This document shows positions 33,481 through 44,778 of a stretch of DNA of 64,000 bases, piece by piece. The stretch lies in contig JARBJD010000152.1 of NCBI GenBank assembly GCA_033064195.1, positions 1 to 64,000 of the forward strand, written 5' to 3'. Made by a program: the position numbers and the translations under genes. How positions within the stretch are numbered: position 1 is the first letter of the stretch; each line of letters opens with the position of its first letter. Source of the DNA: Blattamonas nauphoetae (lineage: Eukaryota > Preaxostyla > Oxymonadida). The notes under the pieces are model-generated. The model saw nothing but the letters and a program-made list of their open reading frames with translations. It searched no databases and was not told where the DNA came from.

Positions 33481-34226
33481 ATCTATCAGTTTTTGTGAAA
33501 AGCTCGATTTATGGCGGGTAAACGAATTTTGGCGCCTTTCTGAAGGCACTACTAGCGTGATGATTGAAGAGGGCGGTGAATGGGAGAAGTCGTCTGAGCC
33601 TTCGTAGCGTATGTATCGGTGATGGAGAAACTGTTGTTGTTTCCGTCTGATGGAGATGATGATGTGCTTCACTTTCCCCTCTATCGTCGCCGACGGCCAC
33701 TCCACGCGATCCCAGGTGAGGTTGATCAGCTCTTCGTGTCGGCAGCAAGAACAAGCCAGCAGAAGGATGATAGCCATGGTCTGTATGAGGTCTGGGTCCT
33801 TGATTGCCCCTCGAAAGTCTTCTGGGCCCATCTGAGTAAGATGTTGATGTTCCACATGTTCGTGTGGAGTGGCTGATCCTTCTGCATGAGCGTCTCCTTG
33901 TCGACTAAAATGGAAACGGTATAGTTCCTGTCTGTGCATAAGTGTTCGAACAGATTCCACGCGCGTTTCCACTTAGTCGGGGATTTGGACCTCCCCTCCT
34001 CCAGGCGCATCATGGGAACCTCCCAATTACCCGCAACGCAGAGGGCTCCAAAGAAAGGTGAGAGAGGTTCAGGATTCGTTCTTCCAGTGACGCGAGGAGC
34101 TGGCCCGGGGGAAGTTTGAAGTCCTAGTTGGGGAAGTCCAAGGCTGTCTAGAGAGAGAACTCCCCCTGTTCCCTTTGTTGTGATGCCAACTGGTCCAAGC
34201 GAGCCGACCATGTCTGGCCCTTCCAC
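33457..34226 (-). pseudogene. fossil tyrosine recombinase (DIRS-like retroelement or Crypton type)
   Basis: Two neighbouring minus-strand frames show an N-terminal helical, core-binding-like part (around R-A-W-N-L-F-E-H-L) and the start of a tyrosine-recombinase catalytic domain with L-L-L-A-C-S-C-C-R-H-E-E-L-I-N-L-T-W, where the arginine and the E-x-L-x-L pattern are the known box I signature. It is broken, with about one or two breaks, and its end is not convincing. Tyrosine recombinases of this style belong to DIRS/Ngaro retroelements or to Cryptons. A DIRS-like reverse transcriptase fossil lies at 41.3-42.9 kb on the other strand, but the two are not one element. Confidence 0.6.
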
Positions 34227-34429
34227 GCCGGAGTCAACAATACTCCTCGCTGTGGCTTCTGACAGAGAAGCTTCTTCACTACCTTCGTAATCAGGAGAAT
34301 GGGAGGGCGAATCTCACTTCAAAGTCTTGTTTTTATATCTTTTCTCAACTTTATACAAAGAAAATGAGAGAATAAACCAATTTGAGCAATCAAAATTGAA
34401 TTTGAAGTGTCCTTCGATCGGTCGCTCCA

Positions 34430-34862
34430 TCAGGCCTGCCAACCAATGCTGAGTTCTCTCACCCCCTCTACTATTCTTCCTCCTCCCGAAACACATCTCA
34501 TCGACCTCAACAATCCTTCCCTCTCCCCCCAACAGCTCAATTTCACCCCAAACTGAGACCATGGCTGCTTGCCGACAGAGGGCGTATATCGCTCGAACCG
34601 CCTGTTCGGAGGCTCCTGATAGAATCTTTGCCTGTTGTTGGGTAATTTGGGTGTGACAATACAGTGCAATTGTGAAAGCAGTATAGATGAGGATGTTGGA
34701 GTTCTCAAAAGGAGTGTTTGTGAGGAGGGATCTGTTTTGATTGTCAGGTCTGCACCTCCAGCGTCCGTAGTTCCTGTTCTGGCTGTTTTGTTTGACGGGG
34801 GCCCGGCCCCGGTCCCCCCTCGATGAGAAATCACATCTCACTTTCATTCCCTTCGCTGCCAT
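34430..34862 (-). pseudogene. Merlin/IS1595-type transposase, truncated
   Basis: A minus-strand frame opens at 34,862 and has a W-R-C-R region, an F-E-N-S-N helix, and then G-R-I-V-E-V-D-E-M-C-F-G-R-R, the first catalytic aspartate motif (I-V-E-x-D-E) of the ISXO2/IS1595 fold used by eukaryotic Merlin transposons. This is followed by an H-W-L-A-G-L-M-E-R strand. After about residue 145 the frame leaves the family, so the second and third catalytic residues are missing. It is a different lineage from the Merlin gene at 43.0-44.8 kb, with little identity beyond the motifs. Merlins are cut-and-paste DNA transposons. Confidence 0.65.
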
Positions 34863-34905
34863 CTGACATATGAAGAAGAAGATCTGATCGTTGTAAATCT
34901 TCTAC

Positions 34906-36945
34906 ATGATTTCAGCGTCGGCAAACTTTGGACAATCCAAGATCTTCTGGCCAGAGCAGGACAGGATTGCGGCAAGAAAGTTAGCAAATCATGATCAGAT
35001 CAGGCGATACAAGACAGAGTTAGCTTCGATCCTTCGAACAACACCATGTACGATGTTGTATCAAGCTGATGAGTCTCAATACCAGGGCGAGTTCGGGTCG
35101 AAAGATTGGTGGGAAAACAACATCACTTTTTTCGAGTATGCACCAAACACAAAAAAGGGGTGTACATCTTTTTTGTTTGATCAACCCATTTCATGTTTTT
35201 TTTGAATTATCATCTTTCTCAAATCAGTACTAGTACAGACACCAATATTGCAGGTGTCACGATTCCAAGAAAAGGCGTACAACAGTCAGATCCGATCACT
35301 CTTTTCTTGATTCATGCAAAGATGACGATAAAAGGCAAACAAAAACCCATTTACCGCAAAGTTAGTGGAGGGTTTCAATGTATCACATGTGAATTTCATC
35401 AGCAGTTACATGATGTAACATTTCAGGAAGATTTAATGGAGACTCACTTGCATCCAACTCTCATTGGAGTGAGATCTGTGTCAGAACTGGAACGGCATCT
35501 GAAGCCAAAGTCCAGACACTGGAAACGCTTGGACGAATATTAAACATTCCATAATACACCCTTTCTGCGACCGCCTTCGACTATCAACGATTCTTCCCAA
35601 CTCTCTGATTGAAAGTCGGAAGAGAATTCGAATATTGCCAGACGTTTTCGATACAATTTTCCCATCAAACCCCCTCCAGATCTTTCCATCTATTTATTAG
35701 AAAATGCATTGGGGCAGCGACAGATGGAGCCTCGAACATGAGAGGACCTTATTCAGGAGTACTTGCTCTACTGAAGAAGGACATACCAAATATGGTCTCT
35801 ACACATTGTTGTCCTCATCGTGATGCGCTTGCATCTTCTGATACCGAAAAAGAGACACTCCTATCAATCTTTCACAGTACAGAAAATATTGTGGCTAGTA
35901 TCGCAAGTCTCTTTCATCATTCTCCACTTCTTTCCGCAAAGCTTCAACACGAATCTGAAGTGTCCAATACTCCTGACAGATCAATTCTGACATCTACAAC
36001 AACAAGATGGCTCAGTTTTTATGATTCCATTCAATCTATCATACACAATTTATTAACAATCGAAAAAGTCCTAACCACAATCAAAGAGTCTAATGCAACC
36101 GCAAATGGAATTCTGCATCGAATGGGAACCAAAGATTTTGTTTTCTGTTTGATTTTTCTTGGTTTCATCCTGAAACCACTCAACATGATGCAAAAAACCA
36201 TTCAAATTCATTCACTTTCAATCAATGCGTTTGTGAATGCTCTGGACACTGCCACGTCGGTAATCAACAACGACGAGAACGCCACCTTGATCAGATGAGA
36301 CCTAGATCAATGTGCCTTTTTTCGCAGCATCCACATCTGTACCGACATTGGGGACTTTTCGAGAATCCAAAGTTTGACACAAAAGTCTGTTTCAGTTCTC
36401 CTCACCAATCTTTTCACAGGATGCGATCTTCAAAGGAAAAAGGAACGGGTGGGTAACGAGAGCTGGCGGAAGTGGATTGGATTCATTTCCGACAAGCAAT
36501 AACAACAACGATCTCAACATTTTAGACTCCCAACTCGGTATCCCAACATATTCTCCAGAGGCCAGAGTATCCACAGCTCGCGAGGATTGCTGTCAATGCT
36601 CTCTGTCTCCCTATCTCGAACGCTCCAGTGGAGAGCATGTTTTCTCACGTATCTTCTGTGAAACCGAAACAAAAGAGCCAGATGAGGACAGAAACTATCG
36701 ATGACCACCTCGTCAGAAAACTTCTCTCCCCAACAACTCTTCCAGAGGATGACGTTTAGTATCTTGCTGCAGACTGGACCCGGAAATATCGTCAGATTCG
36801 ACATCGAGAGTCTGACAATGACGATCTCGTTCTCAGTTCAATCCCTGAGAAAGACCACTCTTTCCTCAATCCAACTGATGTCTCATTCACTTATCCATCT
36901 GATTAAGAATGTATTGGACTTCGTTTCACTTTCTTAGTTCAAACA
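34906..36945 (+). pseudogene. hAT-family transposase remnant 1
   Basis: Several plus-strand frames in a row. Around 35,350-35,450 is a Cys-x2-Cys ... His-x-His segment that may be the BED-type finger. The main body (35,609-36,298) has G-A-A-T-D-G-A-S-N-M, a catalytic-region motif of hAT elements of the ZNF862/KIAA1586 kind, then T-H-C-C-P-H-R and T-T-T-R-W-L-S-F. After a frame change, 36,590-36,720 has L-P-I-S-N-A-P-V-E-S-M-F-S-H, the hAT dimerisation motif. All main parts are present but interrupted several times, so it is inactive. Terminal repeats were not found. Confidence 0.75.
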
Positions 36946-37417
36946 ATGATGTGATCTTGTTTTCCGGTTTTTCGTGACTACCGAACTTTATGGAGATGCA
37001 ATTGCTAAAAAAAAAGGTTTCAATGCAATTTATGTGGTGTATTTTCAGGAAAAGGAGTATAAATGGATTGTCGTGATTAATTGGACATCAGGAATCAAAG
37101 GTGTCAAAAACACCACCTTTGTTGTGTTCGCACCATCACACCACTCGCACACGACAGAAATCACCATGCTCAATACCATGCGTTGTCCGATTGCATTGGT
37201 CGTGTTTTCAATATTCAATCTGGAACGACTGAACAACAAAGGCTCAACATCACTAGTTTGTGCATACACTTGACATAAATGAGGAATAATCTTCTTTCAA
37301 AGTGAATTGGTACAAAAATCACACGATTTGAATTCTGTGCTGACCAGAACAGTCATCCAAACTTTGGCCACGTGGAGAGGAGACTTCTTGGTTCACAGTT
37401 CATCTCCAATGAGATTT
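36946..37417. other. no gene seen
   Basis: Open frames on both strands (36,974-37,273 plus; 37,045-37,269 minus) have no motif that I recognise. Confidence 0.4.
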
Positions 37418-38384
37418 TCAGTGTTGGATGCGTGTTCTGAAGACTCTGTCCTTCTTTTTCCATTTCTCTACTACACTATATCTCTTTTCCTCTTCGACGG
37501 TGGTGGCCGATTTTTTGCGAAGGATCATCGACAATTGAAGGTGTGGATCTGAAAGCCTGCTTCGAAGTCTAGTTTTAAGAAAAGCCATCCCACTGAACGA
37601 GCGCTCCACGTCCACTGTCGTAAAACGGAGCACCAACAAAATGTTCATGAAAATTCTGAATGGATCATCAAAGGCGTCATGTTGGGAGATAGAGCTGTTT
37701 TTGGAATGAGGGAAAGATCTCTTTCATGAGATCTTCCTCCTCCATTTCTCATTTAGTTTTTGTGAGTATTTGATACACTTCAATATATGTAATTGAGCTT
37801 TGTTGTAGGCTATTTTGCATTCGATACAGTGGTTCAAGAACTGACGAGAGACGTAGAAGAATTGGAATACCTTCTGATGTTGCGAGAGCTCTGAATTTTG
37901 CTGGGTTTGGATCAGTTTCTGATTCAATGAATTGAACCGCGGCATCCAACGTTGAAATTACAGCGTATGCACTTGCAAGATAGGAGTACCATCTTGTCTT
38001 CACACCGGATGGGATCGAAATAGTTAACAGACCACCTTGTGCTTGTATGTGTTAGAGTCTGCTTCGTCGAGCTTCTGCTTTTGAAAAAAACTCCCTAGTT
38101 TGTGACCGGCAATGAGGATAGAATAAAGTTCACCAAATGGGCCAGGTTTGAATGAATTTTGTAAAACGCAAATTGATTGCGATGAGCGAAGCAATGAAAA
38201 CAAAAAACAATGCGGCAAAACTCTCTGACGTACTACCAAACACCTTTTCGAAGGGAACGCATCGCTCCGTCCCCATCAGTGCAGAGTTCCATGAAGAATT
38301 CATGTTGGAGTTGAAATTCGTCCACTGTTTCTTGGAGAAGCTTGAAAGATGACTCTCCATTCCCAATTCCATTGAACAGAGCAA
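37418..38384 (-). pseudogene. hAT-family transposase remnant 2
   Basis: Minus-strand fragments in order: 38,384-38,130 (a region with F-E-K-V-F and A-A-L-F), 38,003-37,749 starting M-K-T-R-W-Y-S-Y-L (the K-T-R-W motif that precedes the helical domain in hAT proteins), and 37,648-37,418 with F-T-T-V-D-V-E-R-S-F-S ... L-K-T-R-L-R-S-R-L, a clear C-terminal hAT dimerisation domain. The frame changes at least twice. It is head-to-tail opposite to remnant 1 and belongs to another hAT branch. Confidence 0.7.
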
Positions 38385-38689
38385 TATTTGTCAAGAACAA
38401 TCAGCTATGTTTCCGAAATGCCGGATACTACTTTGTCTTGCATAGTAGTGAATACCTTTTTTGGGTCCTAATTCAATTATTTAGTCAAAAAAGAGACATC
38501 ATTTTAGTAAACTTAAAGCAAATGGGTTTTTTATTAGTTAACAAAACAATGGTTAATGTTTCATTATCTGATTTTTTTAATGAAAACAGTATTCCATCAC
38601 GAATCAGCTTATACCAAACAAACAGAACGAGACTCTAAAGAATGAAAAAATAAGTACTAATCGCCAAACCAGTTCTTATTCGTTCTGGA

Positions 38690-39217
38690 ACCTCATATTT
38701 GCCACATGGAACTTTTGATTTCGCAAGTGAAGATAAACCTGATGAGATATATCGGGTTTCACTTCCCGCTTGTATTCAAGGAGCAAGACCACATTTGAAC
38801 CCAAACATGTATCACAGATTCGATAACTGTTGCAAAAAAGAAAAATTCATTGAGTACCTTCACAGTGAGAATTGTGAACTCGTTGGTGAATACAAAACAT
38901 CTGAATCAGTTGTGAAATATCTTCATGAAGGAGTTGAATGGAGAATCAAACCATCACAGTGGATGAAAGGAGTTCGAACACCCAAGATGAAGCGTAAGCA
39001 ATACACTCAATCGTTTGTTGAAAACGAACTTAGAAAGCATAATTGTGAACTCATTGATGAGTAGAAGAAAGTGATGATTCCTTTTTACTATCGAATGATT
39101 GGTGATGATAAAGTTTACAAAGCGAGACTTGACGACTGGTTCAAAGCAAAGAGAAAACCTCGTTCAAGTGGAAAGACAAACAAGAACTCCATCGATGATT
39201 CTCCAAATCAAGAATGA
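38690..39217 (+). pseudogene. Polinton-type repeat-domain protein, isolated fossil fragment
   Basis: A third locus of the repeated domain, closest in layout to the 167-residue protein at 8,857-9,360. It begins with a G-T-F-D-F-A-S-E-D-K-P-D-E unit, then G-A-R-P-H-L, N-C-E-L-V-G-E-Y, E-G-V-E-W-R-I-K-P, the linker Y-T-Q-S-F-V-E-N-E-L, and a last unit. It is broken, with about one break. No polymerase or integrase lies nearby, so it is either the stub of another Polinton copy or a gene that travels separately. Confidence 0.6.
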
Positions 39218-39998
39218 CGAATGGATTATTTTGCTCCTCATTGATTAAACCGGACGAATGACTATGCTCATGTCAAAATGTCAATGGGTGTCAATGCGTC
39301 AAAATTTGATTTTCATTTTTGAAAAGTCCACCACTCGACGAAGTAACTCCATAGAGAATCAAAAAAATGAATTTTTTAAAATTGACCTTTATTTTTGTTA
39401 TCACCCAAAATTGTACCAACAAGGTCAATATCGACACGGCAAGTACATTTATCATGTTTCTAGATTTGCGTAAGTCGATCTACCCTTAATCACACATCAG
39501 CTGCTGGCCAATACATCGGTTCGAACCATGGTAATTTTTGAGACTTTTTTTGGTGTTTTTCCACCATTTTTTGATCGTCTTATACCACCACTTGAATTAC
39601 ACGGTGTAGTGTGAATTGTGACCAACAATATTTTTTTAAAAAAAAAGGAGTTTCATGAAGCAATCTCGTCTTGATGATTATGACTCCGCTGATCTCATCA
39701 AAGAGAAAAGGGTAATTCTTACGCCTTCTCCACCAAATAGCCCACAGAAAACGAAAAAAGTGAAACTCGGACCATCTCACTATCAAGAATAGGTTACAGC
39801 CATTCAAAAGCGAATATTCACAATCAGTGTATTGCATGCACAGCAAATCCTCTCATCGACGCAAATCACTTCTCGAAAGATACTCTCTCAGCAATTCCAA
39901 CTCCGACTCTCACCAATTGTCGTGGACCTTGAGATCTGGATCGACATGAAGGCTCTAAAACTTCGTCACAAATCATTTCACATCGACTTAAACTCGAA
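39218..39998. other. no gene seen
   Basis: AT-rich spacer with short frames. A lone GGTTCGAACC near 39,529 resembles a B box but has no partner. Confidence 0.45.
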
Positions 39999-41000
39999 TT
40001 GAATAAAACTCGTCTCCAATCTCCGATTGTATCCACTTTTCAACCGATCCAAGACAATCAAGAAATGCAGATCAAATCCCGCTCAATTCCGGAACATTTC
40101 TATTCCATCATCGATCACCTTTCAGAAACTAGCCAAACAGAAATGGAGGTGTTGATTGCTGATTTATATCGTGAAAAAGTTTTGGAGATTCTTCAATTGA
40201 GCAAATGGTATGGACTGTTGCTGGATGAATCAACAGATTCATCGAATCGTTCCATCTTGCTCGTTACGGCTCACGTATTTGTTGGACAGATCAAAACACA
40301 TATCTTCCTAGAGGTTCGAGAACTGGGTGAAGAAGGTGGAACAGGTCAGAACATCGCCTCGAAAACAATGGCAATTTTGTATCAATTTCAACTACACAAC
40401 ACAATATGTGTAGTGATCGCGACTGATGGGGCAGCCGCTATGATTGGATCATTAAAGGGCGCTGCCGCAAAACTCAGACAACAGCTGAACTGCCCAATCA
40501 ACACTCACTGCTGTTCCCATCGACTCTGCACACTCTTCCATCACTCTCCAACTCTTGACGAAAAATTACGAAAAGCACAACTGGCTGATGGACTGTCGAC
40601 GATTGCAACGATACTACCATCTCGAACAAGACTATTCAACGAGTCATCCAGAATGGAAGTCCACTGTCGAAGAAATCAATTCAAAAGCTTTTTTACAGTC
40701 TCTCTTCATCCTTCACAAAGTGCATGGTCATCTTCATGTATTGCAGGTCGCTTCACAAAGTCATGATCTGACTGGCTGGGTTCATGGAGTCTCTTACAGT
40801 GACAATCGACTCTCTGAAATCCGTGGTGAAGGAGAATGAAGTGGTGAATGCGTTGAATAGTTGCGAGCATTTCCCTTCCAGGCACGGAAAAGTGGACGGA
40901 CTTGTTGTTGTAAACATAAATAAGAAGTGCACGAAGTACATCAATGCCGTCCTAAACAACATGACAGATGTCTATCGTCCGATACATTCTGAAAAGTGAT
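39999..41000 (+). pseudogene. hAT-family transposase remnant 3
   Basis: The frame from 39,999 encodes the catalytic core of a hAT transposase of the ZNF862/KIAA1586 type: W-Y-G-L-L-L-D-E-S-T-D (first catalytic aspartate), a strand with L-E-V-R-E-L, then A-T-D-G-A-A-A-M (second aspartate region) and N-T-H-C-C-S-H-R-L. After about 40,560 the frame changes (40,555-40,839, then 40,784-40,999) and the helical domain is only partly traceable. The dimerisation domain was not found. It resembles remnant 1 in motif style but is not the same copy. Confidence 0.75.
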
Positions 41001-41339
41001 GTCAAAACAAGGAAAGTTTGCCATTCTTCGACAGAGAGTCGATTCAAATACGATCTCGTTCACCTTCCAGAGTGATTCTCACACGACATCGATTCTGATA
41101 ATAATGTGTTGAAATTTGAAGAATGAGATGGAATTTCTGGAAAAAGGTGAGACTTCACATGTTTCCTCAAATATTACTTTTATCATTCTTGGTTGGAGTT
41201 TTGCCGTGTGATCACTCTTCAGTGATCTCCGATGAATGGCCATCTCATTCAGAGATGAAGAAATATTGAGTATAATATCCGTGAATTGTTGAAATATCTA
41301 GCAATATTGACGCAATTACGAATGAAAACTGTTGTTTAA
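41001..41339. other. no gene seen
   Basis: Short AT-rich spacer between the hAT remnant and the DIRS-like fossil. No terminal repeat of either element was recognised. Confidence 0.4.
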
Positions 41340-42940
41340 TTGATAGAATCGATCAACCCCTTGTTTCTCCTACAATTGTTCGGAACATATCAAGCATATA
41401 TGACGACACACGCTCAAGCAGAGATTAATGCCGCGCAAGCCACGCTGGAAAACATTCGACCATACATACCCGCTCTCTTTGACCTCCGTCAGGGATTTGG
41501 GAATGCACTCCAAGCTATCGGAGCTCAAGATGAGGCGACGCTTCAGCGATATAGTACGTTCATTGTCCCACCAGGTCCTGAGCATGCGATGGGGGCTTTC
41601 TTTCATATCGCCCGTCTGTCATCGGCCAATATTGACAAGATCGTCGGCGCAAATTCGGAAGAATGGCTACGACTCGCACCGGACGAGAAGACGTGGCGGA
41701 CAGCGAAGGAACAACAACAAAACACAACTCCTAGCACCCCTCCGACGCGTTCAGTCTCCCAAATGGCCAGCGGGAACCGACGATTGTTAGAAAAGCCAAA
41801 CCGAATCGGAGACGGCGGAGTACGAATAGTTTGCTTTGCAAGGACTAAACGAAATGATTACGAAACTTCCAACCTTTGAATGGAATCCAGAGGACGAGAA
41901 CGAGGTGAGGGATAGGATGGCGGAGATCGGAGACGCGTTCGCAATGTACCCCGACGCGGTGAAGGAGAATATGAGCAGAAGGCCGAATCCACTCAACAAT
42001 ACCCTGAAGAGCCTAGAAAAAGAAACATTCCATTTGGTCAAGCTGGGTGCGGGCTCTCGACTGCAACATACAGAAAATTTGGCAAAAATTCGGATCCTCG
42101 AGTTGATGACGCGAAAAGCCGGGGAGATTGTAAAACGAACGTACGATGCTCGTCTAACTCATGTAGTGAGACTGGATGTGACTCCGATGCAGGACAGCGC
42201 GAGGCAGGAATCGATGAAACTCCAACAAGAATACATCGACCAACTCAAATCCAAGACACGAAAAATGATGGAGGAGAACAGGGATGAATGGCGGAGAAGA
42301 CAGAACTTTTTTCGCGAGGGCCCCTCACACCTCACGACGGTGGGAAAAGAAACAATAGATTCGATAAGACAAATAGATACACACCACCACATCGGAGGGA
42401 GGACAAGATACTTTGCCGAAGCATGGAAGGAGTTCCATCTGGAAAAGATCATCAGAGAGGGCGTGGAGGTCGAATGGTCAGAGAGTGGCCCACCGACAAA
42501 CGGTGGGTCCCCCATCGAAATCCATCAAGGGATCAGGGAGAGTCAGGCTTTAAGACAGATACTCTCCGAAGAGCTCGACCACCAAGTCATTCGCGCAGCG
42601 GAGGCTGGGGAAATAAAGGCTTACAGCGCAACCTTCGTCATTCCCAAGAGGGATGGGGAATGGAGAAGAATACTCGACTGCAGGGGGTTGAACAGTCATG
42701 TCGCCCAACACCATTTCAAAATGGAGGGCGTGTCTTCGGTGGCCAGGACAATCACAAGCGGAATCTATTTCACCACAATAGACCTCAAACAGGCATACCT
42801 TCACATACATCTTCACGAGAAGAGCGTGCCGTACTTTGGATTCAGAGTCGGCGGAACGGACTACGTTCAGACCACCCTTTGCTTTGGGCTGACGTCGGCG
42901 CCCATGACTTTTACCAAAATAGGCATGTGCACACGATAGC
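41340..42940 (+). mobile_element. DIRS-like retroelement fossil (gag-like region and reverse transcriptase)
   Basis: A GC-richer island. The first part (41,340-41,880) is a helical, gag-like region. The second (41,836-42,939) leads into a reverse transcriptase with V-I-P-K-R-D-G-E-W-R-R-I-L-D-C-R-G-L-N and T-I-D-L-K-Q-A-Y-L-H-I, then C-F-G-L-T-S-A-P, in the style of DIRS/Ngaro elements. It stops before the rest of the transcriptase, the RNase H and the recombinase. The element is broken and truncated, with about one or two breaks besides the missing end. Composition differs from the AT-rich flanks. The motifs are still well kept, so it is not very old. Confidence 0.8.
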
Positions 42941-43042
42941 CTCCATGTAGATCGAGCCTATATTTTCAGAAAACTTCCGTTTTAGTCATACAAAGTGAGG
43001 TGAAAATTTAGAATTAAAGCCAAAAATCAATTAATTGAGAGC

Positions 43043-44767
43043 CTAGGGTTCATATTCAGAGGCATTCGCCCCATCGTCAACCTCCAAGCTATCTTCAGAT
43101 TCTGATCCTGTTTCGCAAAGGGCAAACACATCTTCTTCAATGATCTCTTCAAGTTCTCTTTCTTCCTCCTCTAGTGGAGGATCGTATGTGAGAACTTGTG
43201 ACACAAATTGTTCAAAGGGGATATTTAACAGCCATCTACCAGCAATGGCTGCAATATATTCCGGAAGTTTCACTTTTCTGATTCCATGCGGTGGAAGAAA
43301 ACGCATAAAGGATGACCACAAGGATTCAATCGTGTTCGTATGAATGTCTGTGCCCGGAACTCTGAACATATATTTATGTACAACTGTCTCATGTGCATAT
43401 CCGAAAGTGTGAAGAGATCGATATGATGAGAAATCGTCGTGGTAAATGATCGATTCAGGGTGAATGTGCTTCTGAATTCGAGGAATTAGGGTGCGCTGTG
43501 TACGATTTGGGACTGGTAAGATGAAGAATTTACCTTGTCCTCCTCCTTGTTGCCTAGCAACTCTTCCAAAAATCCATTGAGTTGGTTTTGGTCTTCCTCG
43601 GTGATACTTTCGACGTTGATAAATGCACTCATCAATCTCGACGATAACCCCTGGACCTCCAATTTGAGAAAAATAGTCGTCAATTACTGTCTGAATAGTT
43701 CAAAGTCGAACATAAATAATTCAAAGTCGAAGAAAATAATTCAAAGTCGAATTTACCAAATCTTTGGACCAATTTTTTCTTGTGAACCTCACACACCATT
43801 CTTTCAAACTCACAAAAACAGAATCAATGATCATGGTGCTGGCTAGTCAAGTCTCATCCGACATCATTCAACACTTTCTCGGCTATTGTTCACATTTTAG
43901 AGCTCATTTCACAGTAATTCTTCGTCTAAGCCCAGAAAAACCAACAAATCAGATCCAGGACAAGTTGATCAAGGCAAAAAGTCTCCATAAACAGTCCCAC
44001 CGATGACTCCTTCACGCCTCTCAAACATCAGTCCAATACTACAACAATTTGTGTATCACAGGCTGTTTTTTCTCAGACCAATGAAAAGTTTGTAATCATC
44101 GAAAAAGCTCAAAATCACTTCAGAAAGGATGAATGGATTGTTTAAAATCCTGAAAAACGTATTCACCCGATTAATCACATGGGCACAAAAAGGTCACAGT
44201 AGAAATAGATGGAATTATGTGCTGCTTTCGGAGGCTAAAGGAAAAAAATCTGTTTTTCGACTTTGAATTATTTCACTTCGACTTTGAATTATTTACTTCG
44301 ACTTTGAATTATTTATGTTCGACTTTGAACTATTCAGACTGTAATCCAGATGTCGTGTTTCGGCACAGTTGATATATTTGTGCCACTGAATTTCTCGATA
44401 AGTCTAGGAAATAGATGGAGATGGATATCGTCACGTGCCGACGATAATATAAAATACAACGAATAATATCGCTCATTGACAGGTGGGTGTTAGAAATATT
44501 GGAATCTTTGAGGACCGATTCTTCGAGCTTGCAAGATCTGCATCTGAATGTGAAGCGATTTTCTGAATATTGTCGAAGTTTCATTTCTCTATTACAGGTG
44601 CATGTCTTCGTGAATCCACCATGTAGAGCGATCATGAATAGATCCCAGGCTTCATCGTTGTTTTCGTCTTGTTTGTTCAGCATAGTAAACGTAGTTCTAT
44701 CTTCAGGAGAATGATTCAAAAGCAAAAAATGAACTCGATTGTGACGATTTTCTAAATTGATATGCAT
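43043..44767 (-). pseudogene. Merlin (IS1595-type) transposase, split by a MITE
   Basis: Minus strand. The N-terminal part (44,767 to 44,342) has a C-T-C-N ... C-R-S-C zinc ribbon and a helical segment. The catalytic part (43,686-43,043) has V-I-V-E-I-D-E-C (first D), I-I-Y-H-D-D (second D) and H-T-N-T-I-E-S-L-W (third residue, E), the DDE set of the ISXO2/IS1595 fold. The MITE at 43,687-44,341 lies between them at a TA site; across that point the reading frame fits exactly on either side. The C-terminus is acidic. A frame change near 43,600 also occurs in the catalytic half. The larger pogo-type element begins 12 bp upstream of the start. Confidence 0.85.
43687..44341. mobile_element. pogo-type MITE (655 bp) inserted in the Merlin gene
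   Basis: TA stands outside both ends (43,685-43,686 and 44,342-44,343). The ends read C(T/A)GTCTGAATAGTTC inward, followed by three or four AATTCAAAGTCGAA units on each side. Its two halves match the two outer parts of the autonomous element at 44,779-47,220, including the AAAACGTATTCACCCGAT and CCTTTAGCCTC blocks, so it is that element minus its gene. Confidence 0.9.
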
Positions 44768-44778
44768 ATACCAATATA

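Noticed and set aside
39520-39540. GGTTCGAACC as the B box of a tRNA
   Set aside because: No A box at the right distance and no cloverleaf around it; likely chance.
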